DNA of 64,000 bases, from contig JAJFIX010000009.1 in NCBI GenBank assembly GCA_021774575.1, positions 62,001 through 126,000 of the forward strand, given 5' to 3'. Positions 19,374-29,903 of the stretch are shown here, piece after piece. This DNA comes from Alphaproteobacteria bacterium (lineage in GTDB: Bacteria > Pseudomonadota > Alphaproteobacteria > UBA6615). How positions within the stretch are numbered: the stretch's first letter is position 1; the number at the start of each line of letters is the position of its first letter. The notes beneath the pieces were generated by a model that did no database searches, was not told the DNA's origin, and saw only the letters and a list, made by a program, of their open reading frames with translations. Both the position numbers and the translations under genes were made by a program.

Positions 19374-19958
19374 TTACTCTCTGGGCGCATGTTTTGCCAG
19401 GATGCGCTGCAATGTACGCCGGTGCATTTTAAGGCGCCGCGCCGTTTCTGAGACATTGCGATCGCATTGCTCGAACACACGTTGGATATGTTCCCATCGC
19501 ACTCGGTCGGCCGACATTGGCCGTTCCGGCGGTTGGGGTAGCGGCCGACAATGGCTGAGTAACGCCGCTGCCACCGCATCGGCATCGACGGGTTTGGGCA
19601 AATAGTCGATGGCGCCCGCCTTTACTGCCGCGACCGCCGTGGCGATATTGCCATAGCCGGTGAGCAGAATGACCCGCATTTGCGGGCGCAATTCGCGCAG
19701 GCGTTGGACCAGGTCAACGCCGTTGCCGTCACCCAGGCGCAAATCGACCACGGCATAGGCCGGTGGATGGGGCTGGGCCAGGGCGTAGCCTTCGGCAACG
19801 CTTTCGGCCGTGGTCACAATGAAGCCACGCCGCTCCATTGCCTTGGCCAGCTGGTCGCGCAAATTCTTTTCGTCATCGACGATAAGCAGCGTCTTGCCTT
19901 CGGGCTCTTTGTCGTCGCCCGTCGCCGCTTCATTCGTCGTGATCGGGCCGTCGGTCAT
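19374..19958 (-). CDS. regA: RegA/ActR/PrrA-type response regulator
   Basis: Receiver domain (LLIVDDEKNLRDQL...YAVVDLRLGDGNG...LLTGYGNIATAVAAVKAGAIDYLPKP) and Fis-type HTH ETARRLKMHRRTLQRILAK. Confidence 0.92.
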   Translation of the reverse strand: MTDGPITTNEAATGDDKEPEGKTLLIVDDEKNLRDQLAKAMERRGFIVTTAESVAEGYALAQPHPPAYAVVDLRLGDGNGVDLVQRLRELRPQMRVILLTGYGNIATAVAAVKAGAIDYLPKPVDADAVAAALLSHCRPLPQPPERPMSADRVRWEHIQRVFEQCDRNVSETARRLKMHRRTLQRILAKHAPRE

Positions 19959-19994
19959 GGCGCCGGTTTCCCTTTTAATACCAACTTGGCTTCG

Positions 19995-21335
19995 TCAGCT
20001 CTTCATATACTCTAATTGGCGTCGCCGCCAAACCAGTTCGATCCGGGCCCCGCCACTCGGCTGGTTGTCGAATTTTAGCGCCGCACCAGTTTGCTCAAGC
20101 AATGTTTGGGCAATGAATAGGCCTAGCCCCATATGTTCACCGGTTTCTGTGCGGGTTGAAATATAGGGCTCGCCGATGCGATCCAACAATTGCGGTGCAA
20201 ACCCGGGGCCGTCATCCTGGACATTGATCTTGATAGCGGTGTCATTCCAATACAGGTCAATTTTTACCTCCCGCGCGGCAAATTGGGCGGCATTCTTTAT
20301 GATGTTGCCCAGCCCGTGCAGAAATTCAGGACTTCGGATGACTTGCGGCTCGATGCTGTCGGCTTCTCCGCTCGCTTCCAAACGGATCGTCGATAAGGGA
20401 CTATCGTTGCCGATGATCGCGGCATCAATGAGCGCACTAAGTGGCATGACTGAAAAAGGGTCGTCGGCGTCGAAATCTTTGCTGCTGCCGAGATCGGCCA
20501 GAATATCGCGACAACGCTCAATTTCCGCCTGCAGTATATCAATGTCGCCGCCCAATGTTTTCATGACCTCTTCATCCAAGGCGAGTTCTTTTATCGTAAC
20601 CGCGATGGTCGCCAGGGGTGATCCCAGCTCGTGCGCGGCAGCGGCAGCCAGCGCACCAACAGCGGCATTCCGCTGTTCGCGGGTCAGGGCCAAATGTGCC
20701 GCGTCGAGGGCGTCTTGCATGCGCTGACCTTCGAGGGTGATCGATCCGACATAGGCCGAAATGAACAATGTAGAAAGAATAACTGCTGTCCAAATACCCA
20801 AAATATAGATCCGCGGCAGAATGAGCGTTTCCGCCCCCCAGGGTAATGGCCAATGGAATAGGGCAATGACCGACGCCGAGATGACTGCCAACAGGGCCAG
20901 GCCCGATGTCGCCCGGCGCGGCAGCATGGTCGCCGACACAGTAACCGGTGCCAGGACCAACACGGCAAATGGATTGGCCAGACCGCCGGTAAAATAAAGC
21001 AGGGCCGACAGTTGCAATATATCGAAGGCGAGATAGCCGGTGGCCTCGCCATCGCGCAGCCTGCCGGCGCGTGGCCGTCGCGCCATCACCATGATGTTGA
21101 GAAGTACCGACGCCGAGATAACGCCGAGGGTCGGCCAAATCGGCAAGGTGTAACCAAGCAGAAAATAGATCACCAGAAGCGACGAAATTTGCCCGCCGAT
21201 TGCCATCCAACGGATCAAGTATAGGGTGCGATGGGGAACACGCCGGTAACCGCCACGCCGCATTCCCGTTTCCGGATCGATCCAGGGCCATGGCCGCGCC
21301 GGTTTGGGTTTTGTCGAAAGATCTGTGTTGGTCAT
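19995..21335 (-). CDS. regB: RegB/ActS/PrrB-type redox-sensing histidine kinase (start moved to MTNTDLSTK)
   Basis: Six-TM region, FTGGLANPF (GGxxNPF motif), H-box AAAHELGSPLATIAV, ERCRDILADL Cys, HATPase boxes. Confidence 0.92.
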   Translation of the reverse strand: MTNTDLSTKPKPARPWPWIDPETGMRRGGYRRVPHRTLYLIRWMAIGGQISSLLVIYFLLGYTLPIWPTLGVISASVLLNIMVMARRPRAGRLRDGEATGYLAFDILQLSALLYFTGGLANPFAVLVLAPVTVSATMLPRRATSGLALLAVISASVIALFHWPLPWGAETLILPRIYILGIWTAVILSTLFISAYVGSITLEGQRMQDALDAAHLALTREQRNAAVGALAAAAAHELGSPLATIAVTIKELALDEEVMKTLGGDIDILQAEIERCRDILADLGSSKDFDADDPFSVMPLSALIDAAIIGNDSPLSTIRLEASGEADSIEPQVIRSPEFLHGLGNIIKNAAQFAAREVKIDLYWNDTAIKINVQDDGPGFAPQLLDRIGEPYISTRTETGEHMGLGLFIAQTLLEQTGAALKFDNQPSGGARIELVWRRRQLEYMKS

Positions 21336-21343
21336 TGGCCCAT

Positions 21344-21377
21344 CATAACGGTGTTTTTGCCATAACGGTGTTTTTGC
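21344..21377. repeat. 17-bp perfect tandem duplication in the regB/dapD divergent region
   Basis: CATAACGGTGTTTTTGC repeated twice head to tail. Confidence 0.95.
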
Positions 21378-21491
21378 GTCGGCGAAATCGACGACTCGCG
21401 GCGGTGAAGCTGACTGCCTAATTGACAGATCGTGGCGCGGTCGCCATCTTGCGCGAGACTTTCCAATTGGCAACCAGAGATCAAAAACCCC

Positions 21492-22358
21492 ATGTCTGCA
21501 GACACGAACTTGACCCAGCTTCAGTCGATTATCGAAACCGCTTGGCAGGACCGCGACACTATCGGTTCGGCGACCACCGGCGAAATCCGCGATGCGGTGA
21601 CCGAGGCTTTGCGCCTGCTTGACGCCGGAGAGGCGCGGGTGGCGGAAAAACAGAACGGCGAATGGGTGGTCAATCAGTGGCTCAAAATTGCCGTTTTGCT
21701 CTCTTTCCGTCTCAACGACATGGAGATCATGGAAGGTGGGCCAACTATGGGCGGTGCCGCCGCAAATTGGTGGGATAAGGTGCCGTCAAAATTTGCCGGT
21801 TGGGACGCCGCGCGATTTGGCGAGGCGGGGTTTCGTGCCGTACCCAATTGTGTGGTGCGTCATTCAGCCTATATCGCCCCTGGGGTCGTGCTGATGCCGA
21901 GTTTTGTCAATTTGGGCGCCTATGTCGATAGTGGGACGATGGTTGATACCTGGGCGACAGTTGGGTCCTGCGCGCAAATCGGGCGCAACGTTCATATCTC
22001 GGGCGGTGCGGGAATTGGTGGGGTGCTTGAGCCTTTGCAGGCGGGCCCGGTCATCATTGAAGATAATTGTTTCATCGGCGCGCGCTCAGAAGTCGCCGAG
22101 GGTGTGGTGGTCGAAGAGGGCGCCGTCTTGTCGATGGGGGTCTTTCTCGGTGCGTCGACAAAAATTATCGACCGGGCAACCGGTGAAATTCGTGTTGGCC
22201 GAGTACCTGCCTATTCGGTCGTTGTTCCCGGCACCCTACCGGGGCGAGCCATGGAAAACGGCGAACCGGGCCCAGGTCTCTATTGCGCGGTGATCGTCAA
22301 GCGCGTTGACGCGCAAACCCGTTCGAAAACGTCGATCAACGACCTCCTGCGCGACTAA
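21492..22358 (+). CDS. dapD: 2,3,4,5-tetrahydropyridine-2,6-dicarboxylate N-succinyltransferase (start moved to [11 protein letters not shown])
   Basis: Left-handed beta-helix DapD sequence ([65 protein letters not shown]). Confidence 0.96.
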   Translation: MSADTNLTQLQSIIETAWQDRDTIGSATTGEIRDAVTEALRLLDAGEARVAEKQNGEWVVNQWLKIAVLLSFRLNDMEIMEGGPTMGGAAANWWDKVPSKFAGWDAARFGEAGFRAVPNCVVRHSAYIAPGVVLMPSFVNLGAYVDSGTMVDTWATVGSCAQIGRNVHISGGAGIGGVLEPLQAGPVIIEDNCFIGARSEVAEGVVVEEGAVLSMGVFLGASTKIIDRATGEIRVGRVPAYSVVVPGTLPGRAMENGEPGPGLYCAVIVKRVDAQTRSKTSINDLLRD

Positions 22359-23545
22359 TGACAGATCAACTCCCTTTGGACCCTATCGCCCTTTCCCAAG
22401 CGTTGATCCGCTGTCCGAGTGTGACGCCGGTCGAAGGTGGCACCTTGGACGTATTGGTCGGTGCGCTTGAGCCCCTCGGTTTTACCTGCCATCGGTTGAA
22501 ATTTAGTGCCGAGGATACGCCGGATATAGAAAATCTCTACGCAAGAATTGGCAACGGTGAGCCGAATTTTTGCTTTGCCGGTCACGTCGACGTGGTGCCG
22601 GTGGGGTCTGGCGCAGCGTGGACCGTCGACCCCTTCGGCGGTGAGATTAAGCAAGACCGGCTGTTCGGCCGGGGAGCGGCCGATATGAAAAGCGCCGTTG
22701 CCGCTTTTGTCGCCGCCGCCGCCGCTTATCTGGAAAAAAATGGCCCGCCAGCGGGCTCGATCAGTCTGCTGATCACCGGCGATGAGGAAGGGCCAGCGGT
22801 AAACGGCACAAAAAAAATGCTCGAATGGGCTGCCGAGCAGGGTGAGGTATTCGATGCCTGCCTCGTTGGCGAGCCGACATCACCGGAAACACTGGGGGAG
22901 ATGATTAAAATCGGACGGCGGGGCAGTATCATTTGCCGGCTGACGGTAACCGGTATCCAGGGACATACGGCCTACCCCCATCTTGCCGACAATCCAGTTC
23001 ATAAATTAATCGCCGTACTTAACGCCCTAACGACAATCCCGCTCGACCAGGGCACCCAGCATTTTCAACCGTCGTCGATCGCCGTTACCAGCGTTGATGT
23101 GGGAAATGCTGCGACCAATGTGACCCCGGAAAAAGCGACGGCGGTCTTTAATGTCCGCTATAGCGACTTACATACATCGGCCTCACTTAGAGACTGGATA
23201 GAGGGGCATATCCGGGCAGTGTTGGGTGAAAATGCAACCGATGTCGAACTCGAGATTGACCTTACCGGGGAAAGTTTTCTCACCCCACCGGGGCCGTTGA
23301 GCGATCTCATTTCCGGTGCGGTGGAGACGGTGACAGGCCGCACACCGGAACTGGGTACGGCGGGCGGAACGTCGGATGCCCGGTTTATCAAGGATTATTG
23401 CCCGGTCGCGGAATTCGGTTTGGTTGGGCGCACGATGCACAAGGTCGACGAGTTCGTCGATATTGCCGATATCACCGCGCTGACCGAGATTTATCGCCTT
23501 GTTATCGAGCGTTACTTCGCTGTGTCGGAGGCATCGTCGCGATAG
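22358..23545 (+). CDS. dapE: Succinyl-diaminopimelate desuccinylase
   Basis: [59 protein letters not shown]. Confidence 0.96.
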   Translation: MTDQLPLDPIALSQALIRCPSVTPVEGGTLDVLVGALEPLGFTCHRLKFSAEDTPDIENLYARIGNGEPNFCFAGHVDVVPVGSGAAWTVDPFGGEIKQDRLFGRGAADMKSAVAAFVAAAAAYLEKNGPPAGSISLLITGDEEGPAVNGTKKMLEWAAEQGEVFDACLVGEPTSPETLGEMIKIGRRGSIICRLTVTGIQGHTAYPHLADNPVHKLIAVLNALTTIPLDQGTQHFQPSSIAVTSVDVGNAATNVTPEKATAVFNVRYSDLHTSASLRDWIEGHIRAVLGENATDVELEIDLTGESFLTPPGPLSDLISGAVETVTGRTPELGTAGGTSDARFIKDYCPVAEFGLVGRTMHKVDEFVDIADITALTEIYRLVIERYFAVSEASSR

Positions 23546-24276
23546 CCGACGCCGATAAGGCAGAGGCCTTGGGGCGGTGCCGTGGGACCCCCGGCGGACC
23601 GGCGTTTGGCGGCTAAAGCCGCCGCGAGATCGGCTTTTCGCCATTTTCCTTCGCCGACCAAGCGCAGGCTGCCGGCAATGTTGCGGACTTGGTGATGCAA
23701 GAAAGAACGGGCCCGCACTTCTATATGAATTTCCTCACCGACTGTCGCGACGGTCAACCGGTCGATGGTTTTCATCGGAGATTTTGCACCGCATTGGGTC
23801 GCCCGGAACGTGGTGAAATCATGACTGCCAACCAGCACTTGCGATGCGTCGCGCATGGCCGTCACGTCAAGCGGAACGGCCACCCACCAAACAAAGTCGC
23901 GTTCGAGCGCCGGCGGCGGTCGGCGGTTAAGAATGCGATATAGATAGGACCGTTGCACGGCCGAAAATCGCGCATGAAATTCATCGTCCACTTCTGTGGC
24001 CGATAAAATCGTGATGGGTTCGTTTTTTAGGAAATGATTGAGCGCATCGCGCACGGTGTCGCTAGTGGTTTCGCGCGGGATATCGAAATGGGCAACCTGC
24101 CCCAAGGCATGGACGCCTGAATCAGTGCGGCCGGCACAGTAAAGTTTGAGCTTTTCGCCAGCAAACGATTGGATGGCGGTTTCAATGGCCGCTTGTACCG
24201 TGGGGCCAGAATCCTGGCGCTGCCACCCGACATAGGGCGTGCCGTCATATTCGATGGTTAGCCGAAACCGGGTCAC
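23512..24276 (-). CDS. truA: tRNA pseudouridine(38-40) synthase
   Basis: [49 protein letters not shown]. Confidence 0.96.
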   Translation of the reverse strand: MTRFRLTIEYDGTPYVGWQRQDSGPTVQAAIETAIQSFAGEKLKLYCAGRTDSGVHALGQVAHFDIPRETTSDTVRDALNHFLKNEPITILSATEVDDEFHARFSAVQRSYLYRILNRRPPPALERDFVWWVAVPLDVTAMRDASQVLVGSHDFTTFRATQCGAKSPMKTIDRLTVATVGEEIHIEVRARSFLHHQVRNIAGSLRLVGEGKWRKADLAAALAAKRRSAGGPTAPPQGLCLIGVGYRDDASDTAK

Positions 24277-25196
24277 GCTAGCACCGTAGCTGGGGTAATC
24301 GGGTGCCCGCGCAGGAACTCGGCGGCGGCCAACGGACCTTTTCCCGGTCGTTGCAGGCGATCTAAAATGAGCACACCATCGCCGCAGGCAATGGTTATTT
24401 TTGGGTCGAGAACGGTGCCCGGGTCGACTTTTGTGTCGGTTTCGGGGCCCAGGTGAGCGGCGAGAATTTTGATCTTCTCGCCCTCATGCTCGAACCATGT
24501 GCCCGGCCATGGAGTGAAGGCACGGATTTTGCGATCCAGTTCGACCGCCGAAACCGTCCAGTCCAACCGCCCTTCGCCGCGATCGAGTTTCGCCGCGTAG
24601 GTCATACCCTCGGCCGATTGGGCCGATGGTGTTAGCCGTTTATCCTCGATATCTGCTAAAGCGCCGACGATCATTTCCGCGCCGAGTACCGCCAGGCTAT
24701 CATGGAGATCACCGGCGGTCGTTGTCGGGCCAATTGGTACTGAGCGCTTAAGAAGCTCTGGGCCGGTATCGAGACCTTCGTCCATGACCATGATGGTGAT
24801 GCCCGTCTGCGTGTCGCCAGCCAGAATAGCGCGTTGGATGGGGGCGGCGCCACGCCAGCGGGGCAGCAGGGAGGCGTGAATGTTCAGGCAGCCGCGTGCC
24901 GGTGCTTCAAGAATGGCGGCGGGCAGAATAAGGCCGTAGGCAACGACGATACCGGCATCGCATTTAAGATCGGCAAACGCGGTTTGCACGGTTTTATCTT
25001 TGAGGCTAGTTGGGGTACGCACATCGAGCCCCCGTCTATGGGCGGCTTGATGTATCGGCGAGAGGCGGAGTTTTTGCCCACGGGCAGCCTTTCGCGGCGG
25101 CTGGGTATAGACGGCGGCGATATCGTGCCCGGCGTCGAGCAGGGCCTCTAGGGCCGGGCAGGAAAAATCCGGTGTGCCAAAGAATGCCAGGCGCAA
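24273..25196 (-). CDS. fmt: Methionyl-tRNA formyltransferase
   Basis: [47 protein letters not shown]. Confidence 0.97.
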   Translation of the reverse strand: MRLAFFGTPDFSCPALEALLDAGHDIAAVYTQPPRKAARGQKLRLSPIHQAAHRRGLDVRTPTSLKDKTVQTAFADLKCDAGIVVAYGLILPAAILEAPARGCLNIHASLLPRWRGAAPIQRAILAGDTQTGITIMVMDEGLDTGPELLKRSVPIGPTTTAGDLHDSLAVLGAEMIVGALADIEDKRLTPSAQSAEGMTYAAKLDRGEGRLDWTVSAVELDRKIRAFTPWPGTWFEHEGEKIKILAAHLGPETDTKVDPGTVLDPKITIACGDGVLILDRLQRPGKGPLAAAEFLRGHPITPATVLA

Positions 25197-25235
25197 AATA
25201 TGTCTCCTAGGTGAGCAAGAAGGTCGAATTTGGCG

Positions 25236-25763
25236 TCAAGCGACGGTTTCGGCCTGAAGTTGCCGTTTGGTCTTTTTCATTTTGCGCAGGATCATATTCC
25301 GCTTCAAGGATGTCAAATGATCGACAAAAAGCAGCCCGTCTAGATGATCAATTTCGTGCTGCAAACAGGTCGCCAGCAAGCCTTCGGCCCGCAATTCTCG
25401 CAGAACGCTATGTTCGTCAAGATAGGCAACCCGCACCCATTCGGGTCGCGCGACGTCACTATATTGATCGGGAAAGCTAAGACAGCCTTCTTCATATTTT
25501 ACCGCATTATCGGCGGCTTCGAGAATATACGGGTCAGCCATTTTATAGGGCCGTGGGTCTTCGCCCTCGCGCGCAACATCGGTCACAATGACCCTGATAT
25601 CTGCTCCGACCTGGGGGGCCGATAGGCCGATGCCGGGCGCTGCATACATAGTTTCCAGCATGTCGTCCATCAGCTGCCGGGTTTTTTCCCCAACCGAGTT
25701 GACTGACATGCAAACTCGTTTCAGTCGGGGGTCGGGGGCGAGGATAATTTTAAGTTTGGGCAT
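25236..25763 (-). CDS. def: Peptide deformylase (start moved to MPKLKIILAPDPRL)
   Basis: GIGLSAPQVG, EEGCLSFPDQ, QHEIDHLDGLLFVD. Confidence 0.97.
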   Translation of the reverse strand: MPKLKIILAPDPRLKRVCMSVNSVGEKTRQLMDDMLETMYAAPGIGLSAPQVGADIRVIVTDVAREGEDPRPYKMADPYILEAADNAVKYEEGCLSFPDQYSDVARPEWVRVAYLDEHSVLRELRAEGLLATCLQHEIDHLDGLLFVDHLTSLKRNMILRKMKKTKRQLQAETVA

Positions 25764-25915
25764 AGGGTGCGGTTCGAATTTTATATTGCGGGAAACTCGG
25801 GCCAACTAGGTATGGTCTAACAGCTGCAAGGTCAAGCAGTGGTCGATTATCGACGACAGGCAAAACGCGAAAATGACGGCTGATGATATCAATTGTCTAA
25901 GATGAGGAAATCGAA

Positions 25916-27064
25916 TTGATCGTGACCGTGGTCATCACTGCCTTGGCGGCAGGTTTATGCGGTGCTGGTGTGGTCGCCGGCGTTTTTCTACTGTTGCGTC
26001 GTAATGCAGAGACTGCTGATCGCGATGCCCGTCGCGATGCAGATGTGCGGTCGATGGAACTTGCCAACCTCGTCACTCAATCGGAACAACGATTTCAAGA
26101 TCAGGAGCGGGTGTTAACCAAAATGCTCGACGAGCGGCTGGGCCAGGTCACGCACCGGCTTGGCGAAACCCTCGACCGGAATACCAAAACACAGAAAACG
26201 GTGCTCGATAGTCTGACCGAGCGGCTGGTTAAGATAGATGCGGCGCAGAAAAATCTCGACCAGCTCTCCAGCGAGGTCGTTGGCCTGCAGGATATTCTCT
26301 CAAACAAACAGGCGCGCGGCGCTTTTGGCGAGGTGCAGCTGGCTAATCTGGTGGCTGAGATTCTGCCACCGGGCCATTTTGAGCTCCAAAAAACACTGTG
26401 TAATGGGCGGCGCGTAGATTGCCTTTTGCTCCTGCCAAACCCACCGGGCGATATCTCTATTGATGCCAAATTTCCGCTGGAATCATATCGCGCCATGCTC
26501 GCCGCTCATGATGAGGCGGTCCGTACCCAAGCCAAGCGGCGGTTCGTTGGCGATGTGACTAAGCATATAAAGGATATCGAAGAGCGCTATATCGTGGCTG
26601 GGGAAACTGCGGACGCAGCTTTGATGTTTCTGCCTTCCGAAGCGGTCTATGCAGAATTACATGCCAATTTCGGCGATGTGGTCGAAAAATCTTATCGGTC
26701 GCGGGTGTTCATTGTGTCGCCGACAACTCTTTGGGCGACCCTAAATACCGTCCGGGCGGTGATGCGCGATGTTCATATGAAGGAGGCGGCGGGCGTCATT
26801 CAGACCGAGGTGATGAAAATGCTCGAAGATGTCGCTCGGCTCTCGGGCCGGGTCGGAAAATTGCAAAAGCATTTCGAACAGACGGGCGAGGATCTGCGCC
26901 AAATAAATATCTCCACCGAGAAAGTCATGCGACGCGGCGAGCATATTCAAGAAATTCAAATTGAAGACAAGTCCGGCGACGCCTTAACGACTGAACCTGA
27001 GGGCGAGGCGCAAATACCCAATATTATCACCGGGCCGCGTGTTGTGCGCAGTGTCAACGATTAG
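25916..27064 (+). CDS. rmuC: DNA recombination protein RmuC
   Basis: TM N-terminus plus coiled coil, then KQARGAFGEVQLANLVAEILP, IDAKFPLESYRAM, FLPSEAVYAELH, SPTTLWATLNTVRAVMRD; TTG start. Confidence 0.92.
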   Translation: MIVTVVITALAAGLCGAGVVAGVFLLLRRNAETADRDARRDADVRSMELANLVTQSEQRFQDQERVLTKMLDERLGQVTHRLGETLDRNTKTQKTVLDSLTERLVKIDAAQKNLDQLSSEVVGLQDILSNKQARGAFGEVQLANLVAEILPPGHFELQKTLCNGRRVDCLLLLPNPPGDISIDAKFPLESYRAMLAAHDEAVRTQAKRRFVGDVTKHIKDIEERYIVAGETADAALMFLPSEAVYAELHANFGDVVEKSYRSRVFIVSPTTLWATLNTVRAVMRDVHMKEAAGVIQTEVMKMLEDVARLSGRVGKLQKHFEQTGEDLRQINISTEKVMRRGEHIQEIQIEDKSGDALTTEPEGEAQIPNIITGPRVVRSVND

Positions 27065-27894
27065 TGCCTAAATTCCGGGTCGGCCCGGCCGAACTGCATT
27101 ATCTGGATACGGGGAAGAGCAGCGGAAGTGGCGCGGCGGTTATCTTTTTGCATAGTTCAGCAATGTCGGGCACCCAGTGGCGCGACATCATGGCGGAACT
27201 CGGTTCGGAGTTTCGGCTATTGGCGCCGGATTTTTACGGCTATGGCAAGAGCGATAGTTGGCCGGGCCCGGCGCCGCTAACCCTAGACGCAGAACTTACA
27301 ATTCTTGTTGAGATGATGGCACTCGCTGATGGGGAGGCCCATTTGGTCGCTCATTCATACGGTGCCGCTATTGCATTGCAGGGGATGACTGCGGGCCTTG
27401 GAAATGTGCTCAGCCTTACGGCCTACGAGCCGGTGGCTTTTCATTTACTTGCTAAGGGTAGCCAGGCCGACTTAACTGACTATGAGGAAATTCTGAAAAT
27501 TGCCGAACTTGTTTGGGCAAACGTCGCTGTCGGTGACAATGATCGCGCGATGCAGGTGTTCGTTGATTATTGGAACGGCGCTGGCACCTGGCAGGGGATG
27601 GGGGACGATAGCCGGACGGCGCTGGCCGCCCAGGCGCCCAAGGTCGGGCAGGATTTTACGGCGCTTTTTAGTTTGGCCGATAATTTCGACAATTATGCAG
27701 CTCTTGATCAGCCAACCCTTTTACTCGTGGGGGATCGCACACCGACCCCAACGCGACATTTGACAGATTTGTTGGTAGACGCGCTGCCGAATTCAAAAAA
27801 ACAGATAATAGTCGGTGCCGGACATATGGGGCCGATCACCCATCGACAGCAGGTAAATACCGAAATATTGAGGTTTTTGCGGGCGCAAGTTTGA
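27064..27894 (+). CDS. Alpha/beta fold hydrolase
   Basis: LHSSAMSGTQWRDIMAEL, LLAPDFYGYGKSD, LVAHSYGAAIAL nucleophile elbow, GAGHMGPITH; GTG start overlapping the rmuC stop. Confidence 0.88.
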   Translation: MPKFRVGPAELHYLDTGKSSGSGAAVIFLHSSAMSGTQWRDIMAELGSEFRLLAPDFYGYGKSDSWPGPAPLTLDAELTILVEMMALADGEAHLVAHSYGAAIALQGMTAGLGNVLSLTAYEPVAFHLLAKGSQADLTDYEEILKIAELVWANVAVGDNDRAMQVFVDYWNGAGTWQGMGDDSRTALAAQAPKVGQDFTALFSLADNFDNYAALDQPTLLLVGDRTPTPTRHLTDLLVDALPNSKKQIIVGAGHMGPITHRQQVNTEILRFLRAQV

Positions 27895-27896
27895 AG

Positions 27897-28415
27897 CTAA
27901 TCGCTATCGCCGGGGTCGGCGAAGCGACCGCTATCGGTGTCGATCGGGTCGGACTGGGTTAACTCGCTTTGTTTCACCGGGTCGCCGAAATCGGCGTCGG
28001 ACCCACCGCCGACCGGGTCGCGTTCGGGGCCGGTATCTTCGTCGGTCCCGCCGCCGGTTAAGTCTTGGGTTACGCCGCTATCTAGGTCGGATCCTTCGCC
28101 GGCCGGGTCGCCTTCGTCCTGGTCGGACGGATCGGCAAAGACCGTTTCGTCGGTATCGGTGCCCGACCCGATCTCATCGGATTTTGGACCTTTGTCGATA
28201 TCGCTGCCGCTGCCCGCCGGGTCGCCAGACAATTCGATGTCGGCATCAGCAGCAACTGCAGCCCCTTTGGGGTGCATGAGGCCCGTGGTTCCGACGATGG
28301 CGCCGCCAAGGATTGAGAGCGTCGACCGGCGCCCAACCTTGAACGTAGTCTTAATGTCGGCAAGCGACAGGGAACGCTTTTTGCGTTGATTAGCAGATGT
28401 TTTTTCCTGGCTCAT
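27897..28415 (-). CDS. Tat-type secreted Asp/Gly-rich repeat protein of unknown function
   Basis: GRRSTLSILGGAIVGTTGLMHPKGAAVAA leader; repeated D-x-x-G-x-G-[ST]-D-x-D units; AGGAA upstream of the ATG at 28415. Confidence 0.7.
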   Translation of the reverse strand: MSQEKTSANQRKKRSLSLADIKTTFKVGRRSTLSILGGAIVGTTGLMHPKGAAVAADADIELSGDPAGSGSDIDKGPKSDEIGSGTDTDETVFADPSDQDEGDPAGEGSDLDSGVTQDLTGGGTDEDTGPERDPVGGGSDADFGDPVKQSELTQSDPIDTDSGRFADPGDSD

Positions 28416-28529
28416 AATTAATTCCTGGACTTGGTGAAGCAGGGGGCATCTGGCGGTGATCATAGACTTAAAAGCGACTCATCACATCACCTAGATTAAA
28501 AATGCGTCCAATCCTAAAGGAGAATTTCC

Positions 28530-29357
28530 GTGACCGGTCCGCAGCGCCTAAAAGGCAAGACGATTTTTATCACCGGCGCTTCGCGCGGTATTGGCTTGGC
28601 AATTGCCCTGCGCGCCGCTCGAGATGGCGCCAATATAGCTATTGCCGCTAAGACCGTGGCGTCCCATGCGAAATTGCCTGGGACAATATATACGGCCGCC
28701 GATGAGGTCCGTGCCGCTGGCGGGCAAGCGCTACCCCTGCAGGTCGATATTCGCGATGGCGACCAGATTAAGGCGGCAGTTGACGCGACCGTTGCTGAAT
28801 TTGGTGGCATCGATGTGCTGATCAATAACGCCAGCGCTATTAGCTTAACCGGGACTTTGGAGACGCCGCTCCGGCGCTACGATTTGATGCACCAGGTGAA
28901 TGGGCGCGGTACTTTTGCCGTGTCTCAGGCCTGCATACCTTATCTTAAGCAGGCCTCGGACCCTCACATTTTGATGATGGCGCCCCCCCTAAACATGAAT
29001 CCGCGCTGGTTTGGCCCGCATCTCGCCTACACCATTTCAAAGTATAATATGAGCCTGTGCGTTCTCGGCTTGGCCGAAGAACTCAAGCCGGACGCCATTT
29101 CGGTCAATGCATTATGGCCGCGCAGTGTTATTGCGACCGCAGCGCTAAACTTGATTCCCGGTATTGATACCCAGACCTGCCGAACACCCGAGATCGTCGC
29201 CGATGCCGCCTACGCATTGTTGAGCGGTGCGGCGGGCGTGCAATCGGGCCAGTTCCTGCTTGATGAAGATGTGCTTACCGCGTCGGGGGTCACGGATTTT
29301 TCCGGATATAGCGTGAATGAGGGAAGGGTGCTTACCCCTGATTTGTTTCTCGATTGA
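28530..29357 (+). CDS. Short-chain dehydrogenase/reductase (HSDL2-like)
   Basis: TGASRGIGLAIALRAARDGANIAIAAKT, NNASAISLTGT, MMAPPLNMNPRWFGPHLAYTISKYNMS; GTG start with AAGGAGAA. Confidence 0.88.
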   Translation: MTGPQRLKGKTIFITGASRGIGLAIALRAARDGANIAIAAKTVASHAKLPGTIYTAADEVRAAGGQALPLQVDIRDGDQIKAAVDATVAEFGGIDVLINNASAISLTGTLETPLRRYDLMHQVNGRGTFAVSQACIPYLKQASDPHILMMAPPLNMNPRWFGPHLAYTISKYNMSLCVLGLAEELKPDAISVNALWPRSVIATAALNLIPGIDTQTCRTPEIVADAAYALLSGAAGVQSGQFLLDEDVLTASGVTDFSGYSVNEGRVLTPDLFLD

Positions 29358-29419
29358 GAGTGGAAGAATGGTCGGTTGCAAAGAGCACGCCGATGTCCGC
29401 AATATTTGTCAATTAAATT

Positions 29420-29827
29420 TGTGGAAAACCCCGGTTGCTGGGGAAAAGTAGCCCACATGGAATAAAGGTCAGAGTCTCCAACAGGTTTTTGAATTTCGAA
29501 ACTAAAATTCGAAGCAAAGACAAATGCGCCTATGGAAAAAATGGGGAAAACTAACCAGTTACTAACAGGTTAATTTCTCCGAGTTGAGTTATCCACAGGC
29601 AAAGAGGCCAAATTGCAACACTCAAGGGAGCTTTTATTCACAGGAAAATTGCACTATAGATGTTTGCAGCCGCACGGAACTGGCTGCCGGATGACATGAC
29701 GAACGTCATTTATAATGGCTGTTACATTGAGTTTCCGAAGAATTGAACAGTAAAGTTCGACAGGCTGACCGGGGGCGATCAAGGATCAAATAGGCGCTTG
29801 ACCGTCGAGTCGTTTAGCTGTGGAAAA
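29420..29827. promoter_or_regulatory. Cluster of DnaA-box-like 9-mers
   Basis: TGTGGAAAA 29420-29428, TTATCCACA 29589-29597, TTATTCACA 29634-29642, TGTGGAAAA 29819-29827. Confidence 0.45.
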
Positions 29828-29903
29828 GAAATGGCTTAGCGGTTCAAATTGTGTACAGTTCTGTTTGTGGCGATACCGTTACGCATATTCGGGGAGGGGA
29901 TTA

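Noticed and set aside
27937-28389. 150-aa plus-strand Ser/Pro-rich ORF opposite the Asp-rich repeat protein
   Set aside because: The minus strand has a ribosome-binding site, Tat-like leader and regular motif; the plus frame looks like its repetitive complement. Not fully excluded.
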